Origin: Eopsaltria australis
Taxonomy: Eukaryota > Chordata > Aves > Passeriformes > Petroicidae
Direction of reading: 5' to 3'
Assembly: GCA_034509425.1 (NCBI GenBank)
Contig: JAVTVJ010000049.1
Location: 1,758,001-1,822,000, forward strand
DNA: 64,000 nucleotides
Part shown: positions 60,322 through 64,000 of the stretch, piece by piece
Position numbering within the stretch: the first letter of the stretch is position 1
How the letters are laid out: each line of letters starts with the position of its first letter
Notes under the pieces: model-generated
What the model was told of the DNA's origin: nothing
Databases searched by the model: none
The model's input: the letters and a program-made list of their open reading frames with translations, nothing else
Made by a program: the position numbers and the translations under genes

Positions 60322-60460
60322 TAGTGGTTTCACATTTAGTGCTGAAAATGCAGGAAACTCAGAGCTGGCTGCTGTTTTTTGAAAATAGGATTTCTTTCAA
60401 ACAAGAAGAAACATTTTTCTCTCTTGCGGGGAAAGACACACTCTCTTGCATCTGTTGTAG

Positions 60461-60628
60461 GTCGATTACATGGAAGAAAATGAGGAATATTTCCAGCGTC
60501 AAGCATCTCACAGGCAATCTCGAAGAAGATTTAGGAAAATCAACCAGAAAGGGGAGCGACAAACAATTATTGATACTGTCGACCCTTATCCTGTGGGGAA
60601 GCCACCCCTACCCAGAGGCTACCATACG
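60461..60628 (+). CDS. RAPGEF2: RAPGEF2 exon (168 bp), basic linker after the first cNMP-binding-like fold
   Basis: This phase 0-0 exon of 56 codons starts VDYMEENEEYFQRQ, continues through the highly basic RQSRRRFRKINQKGERQT and ends DPYPVGKPPLPRGYHT. The sequence is RAPGEF2-specific; RAPGEF6 keeps RQSRRRFRKIN but differs on both sides. The basic run could act as a membrane or nuclear-import contact (inference). The acceptor is CTGTTGTAG and the donor is ACG|GTAAGC. Read-through into the intron would add 18 codons and stop at 60680-60682. The window reads Glu in VDYMEEN where I remember Asp in mammals, and Val in DPYPV where I remember Met. Confidence 0.97.
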
Positions 60629-63232
60629 GTAAGCTGTCTGTATTTATGGTTCACAGAAAAACATAAACAGGAAAACTACTGAAAATAATGCAGTCAAAAT
60701 GGCTCAACTCGCTGGTATCTTTCGAGTGTGCTTCTGTGGGGAGCTTTCCCTTCAAAATAACTGAGTGTGGCCCCATCAGTATGTGAACATGTGTGCAGTT
60801 GCATCTTAGTTCGGAGTTGAAAGTACGTTTCTTATGATTGTGACTGTCATGTATTTTTTTTAATGTTCCAGTCATTATGGGAAATTGTGAAGGAAATTCT
60901 ATTCTTGTTTTCTTTTGCTATTGAGTTGCAGTAGAACTAGTTTAGTGTGCTAAAGGTCAGTTAGTGAAGCACTCATTCAGGTGTTGCCTGAAAAGGACTG
61001 TGCTGCATTGCAGTACACCAAATTAGATTAAATCTGTAATTTCTTTTTTGGAATCCAGAATTTAAATGTAAAATTTAAATTAAGTTTTGCTGGAGTTTGC
61101 CCTTTTTACTTGGGTTTTAGTGAGCTATATAGTTGGCCCATCATTGAGGAAATAATTTGGTCATTTTACTTGATTGCTTTTGGGGGTGAGAGAGGAAATC
61201 TGTGTATGTTTCCAGACTTTCTCTTGAGATGAAATTAAACTAATAATTAAAACTTATTCTACAAAATATTTTATATGGTTTTTAAACTGAGAAGAGCTCT
61301 ATTAGGTTAATATGTTTGTTTTGTATTGATTTCGGCTGTGAGCAAAATACTGGTAAAGTTGTTTGTCTTTGGTTCTCATTTATTTGTTTAAGCCCTAAAT
61401 CTGGTAGAACCGTAAAGGCACGGGCATAAATAACTTTTTACATTTTTAATCTCATTGAGTTCCATCGGCTGAATTGTAAGCCATATACATATAAATTTGC
61501 AGAATGAGAGCTTTAGTGTTTTTAAAATGCCATCTTTGGTACAATGCAGTTGTTAGCTTTTTCAATTTTTCCTTCTTTACCCTTATTCCTTGACTTGTTT
61601 GCCAGTTCACTGTATATTCAGTGTGTGTCTATAAGTGTGTAGATGTTTGATTACATCTGTTAATTATGCAGGCTTTTCCTCATGACTTAAATAATTACAT
61701 TTTGTGCCAACAGTTTGGTTTTGTTTATACAACAGCTTTTAATGGTTTAATTTTCAGTGCAGTTTTAATTGCCTCTAAATTTAAGGTGAATTGAGCCAGT
61801 TCCATTTGGTTCAAAGATAAAACATTTTACTGGCCTGTAGTTGTAAAAAAAAAATAAATATGTAGTACTGTACTTTGTAGGAATTATGGAAAGAATTACT
61901 TCTGTTCATATTATTTAGATGTGTGTGTTGTGCTTAGGAAACAGTTGTAGTGTGATCTGTACCTAACTCCAGAAGGGCATTATTTAGTTTACACAGTGCC
62001 ATTTGCATTCGTAGGTCCTTGCCTGTTGTATAAATTTCACTTTAGGTGTGCCTGATGAGTTTTTGTAAGCTTAACTGATACTGAAAGCAAAAGTCCATCC
62101 TGTGCTATTCTGTTGTGCAAGTTCATAATGGTTTTGTGTATGTGCTGGGAAATCCATTGCAAGCGAGATTTCATATTGAGATGGAAGAGATTGCCAAATA
62201 AACTGTAAAATTTACAATAATTGCAGTCAAATGTTGCTTTTCAAAATGTAATATAATGCATATGATTGGCTTTATTATATTTTGCAAGGCAAATGGAGTC
62301 AAATAAGCTCAAATGAGTTTTCAAACATAGTTAAGACTCTTCAAGCTGGTCCATTTCCTCCTGTTTTTACAGTATTTGGTGATCTTGTACTTCCCTTCTA
62401 CTAGCAGTGTTATTTCTATTGCTTTAAACATACGTGTTACGGGCTGCGTTGTCTTTTCGCCCTTCTTATTTTTTGTCCTTTGACCTCATTCTATTGGTCT
62501 TAATTTCTTGAAAAATTGGCTGAAAAAAGCACATTTTTTTTGAAACACCTAGGAATTCAAGACCTATTGTAGCACATCTCTTGTGGACTTGTTGCCCATT
62601 CATTCTTTGGTCAGCATCTGTCAGGGTGTCATCTTTGTTTCTGCTTTTTAATTATTGGTAGAAAAAGATGGAAGTATTAAATTAAATTGAATTGAAAAAG
62701 GATTAATATGATATATTTGTTTTCAAGTTTGTTCTTCCATGTGGATGTGTTCTAGTTCAGGTGTTATGTACATGAGATTCAAAGTAATAAAGCTGCTTTG
62801 ATAGTATCCTTGAAATTGTCACAATGTGTAATTTTCTTACATTCTGTTATATCCTAAATCCATAGTTGGCATGTAGAATTATTATTTTGGTTGTTGATAA
62901 TTATGCTTTTTTGCTGTAGTCTCTGAGTGCTTTTCTTCAGAAGGTTCAAACAGTATTTTCTGAAGAAAGTTTTTTATATCATGCAAACATAGAGCAAAAT
63001 GTAGAGATGAAATGCAGATGCATGGTGTGCTTTTCAAGAATTAAAAAGTAAATACAGTGCGCTCAGTTGCCGCATGGCTTTCTGCAGTAGAGCCAACTTG
63101 TATGGGATAGTGGACCCTCATTAACATAATTTTAACATTATCTTCATAGTGGTGGAATGTACTATGGCATGTCTGATAATGTTCATCTTTTCCTTTCCTC
63201 CTATATGGCATTCATTTCATTTTGGCTCACAG
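60629..63232 (+). other. RAPGEF2: RAPGEF2 intron (2,604 bp)
   Basis: GT-AG intron from GTAAGC to TTTTGGCTCACAG. Strongly AT-rich, with no interspersed repeat recognised across its length, unlike the larger introns. A cluster of homeodomain-type TAATTA/TTAATT cores and a FOX-like TTGTTTATAC lies at about 61660-61770. Confidence 0.85.
61660..61775. promoter_or_regulatory. AT-rich homeodomain/FOX motif cluster, tentative
   Basis: Cores TTAATTATG, ATAATTACA, TTGTTTATAC, TTTAATGG, TTTAATTTTC and TTTTAATTGCC occur within about 115 bp of repeat-free intron. AT-rich sequence yields such cores by chance, so support is weak. Confidence 0.15.
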
Positions 63233-63250
63233 GAATGCACTAAACCTCAG
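63233..63250 (+). CDS. RAPGEF2: RAPGEF2 microexon (18 bp), peptide ECTKPQ
   Basis: Eighteen bases, phase 0 on both sides, encode ECTKPQ. The preceding exon ends ...RGYHT, and long RAPGEF2 isoforms continue with a short ECTK-type peptide before LPADFTKLHL, as I remember, so position and sequence both fit. The upstream tract is pyrimidine-rich (CTTTTCCTTTCCTCC and later TTTCATTTTGGCTCACAG); the donor CAG|GTATTG is weak, as is common for regulated exons. Inclusion or skipping leaves the frame intact. It is too short for ORF scanning and easily missed by alignment. The basis is recalled protein order plus the splice sites. Confidence 0.85.
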
Positions 63251-64000
63251 GTATTGTAACTTACTGTGTATGGTCCACTAACGGTTTACTTGTGGGTTTG
63301 CAGTGTGATATCACAATACTGATGCGACATTATGACTAAAATTGCCTTCCAGCCTTTGCTTTGATAGTTCAGCAATCTCACTGTGATATAAAAATGCTTA
63401 CGTAAAGGTGAAATTTACTGACAGCACAATGTCTGTTGCCCAGCTTGACTGACCTTCCTTGCTTTGATATCCTGTGATGTGTAGGAAATGAGAACTATAA
63501 ACAAAGGGTGTATATCAAATATTTAGTATTTGGCAGACACTTGACTCAAGTATCTTCATCATGACACAGAGCACTTAATCTTTGCTTTTGATTAAAAAAT
63601 TGGCCCTCTTATCACTGTTTAGTACCTGTATGCCAGTAAAATGGGGAAATGGACTGTGACAAGATGAGCACTAAAGAAACAAAAAAGGCTTTGCCATGGT
63701 GTTTCTTGCTTGTCTTCCATTCTGATGATTTCTGCTGACTCAGTATAAAGAGGCTGGATTTTGTAGGCGAAGTATGTCTAAATGGCCATTGTCTGAAACA
63801 CAGCTTTGCCAAGCTAGGCAGAAGAAGGTGCCCCAATAAGTCAAGTGTCTTGGAATGGTACCAGACCAAACAAAATTTGCAAGTTTTTCCTGATACCAGA
63901 CCTCAAATGTACTTAAAGTAATCTGAAGATCTGAGTGGCATCTTTTAAACATAAGTGGCATTTGCAGTTGCACTTGTCAGTGCCAAAGTAAATAAATACT
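63251..64000 (+). other. RAPGEF2: RAPGEF2 intron, 5' part, running off the window
   Basis: Begins GTATTG. The next expected exon (peptide starting LPADFTK) is not seen before the window ends. Nothing else is recognised; the minus-strand open frames near 63612-63973 look like chance. Confidence 0.8.

Larger units (their letters stand above)
58303..60460 (+). other. RAPGEF2: RAPGEF2 intron (2,158 bp)
   Basis: GT-AG intron from GTAAGA to ATCTGTTGTAG. It contains a 51-bp block made only of A and T (58623-58673) and, 140 bp before the next exon, an 18-T tract followed by AG (60302-60321) that resembles a cryptic acceptor. No interspersed repeat was recognised. Confidence 0.9.

Noticed and set aside
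60324..60632. 102-codon ORF overlapping the 168-bp exon
   Set aside because: It is in a different frame from the conserved RAPGEF2 peptide and begins after the decoy acceptor.
60470..60682. 70-codon ORF with its own ATG as a separate protein
   Set aside because: It is the 168-bp RAPGEF2 exon plus 18 codons of read-through intron.
1..64000. CRISPR arrays, operons, phage or bacterial defence systems
   Set aside because: The window is vertebrate intron sequence: GT-AG exons, CR1 LINEs and SINEs, and no dense coding. No such system is present.

Overview
This window is animal nuclear DNA, almost certainly from a bird and most likely a songbird. It is AT-rich and poor in CpG, with no bacterial gene layout. 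Its recognisable repeats are chicken repeat 1 (CR1) LINE 3' ends plus two copies of a tRNA-Ile-derived SINE that carries a CR1-type tail. That SINE type is known from zebra finch (TguSINE1), so a passerine is inferred. Nearly all the short open frames in the window are chance openings in intron sequence.

One gene explains the window: the 5' part of RAPGEF2 (PDZ-GEF1 / RA-GEF-1, a Rap guanine-nucleotide exchange factor), on the + strand. Six coding exons are supported by protein similarity recalled from the family, by GT-AG borders and by matching codon phase: 20821-20891, 24384-24440, 38623-38706, 58227-58302, 60461-60628 and an 18-bp microexon at 63233-63250. They join into one uninterrupted frame of 474 bp (158 codons) covering the N-terminal cyclic-nucleotide-binding-like fold and the basic linker after it. 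The start codon lies upstream of the window or was missed. The second cyclic-nucleotide-binding domain and the RasGEF-N, PDZ, Ras-association and catalytic GEF domains lie downstream.

Layout: 1-20820 is upstream intron (or 5' flank) with a CR1-tailed SINE (about 6.2 kb), a 128-bp fold-back inverted repeat (10.0-10.7 kb), a CpG-enriched patch with a CTCF-like motif (17.0-17.5 kb), a CR1 tail (18.5 kb) and a second CpG-rich patch next to a 26-T tract (18.9-19.3 kb). 20892-24383 is a short intron holding a near-perfect 72-nt hairpin 145 bp before the next exon. 24441-38622 holds a second SINE copy and two CR1 fragments. 38707-58226 is the largest intron, with a possible LTR remnant (42.2 kb), an RFX/CRE-like motif cluster (49.2 kb) and a CR1 tail (55.1 kb). 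58303-64000 holds the basic-linker exon, the microexon and AT-rich introns.

I found no undescribed multi-gene system here. The most unusual items are structural or splicing-related: the microexon, the intronic hairpin, the fold-back repeat and the motif clusters. Exon calls rest on my memory of RAPGEF2 and on the splice logic; no database search was run.
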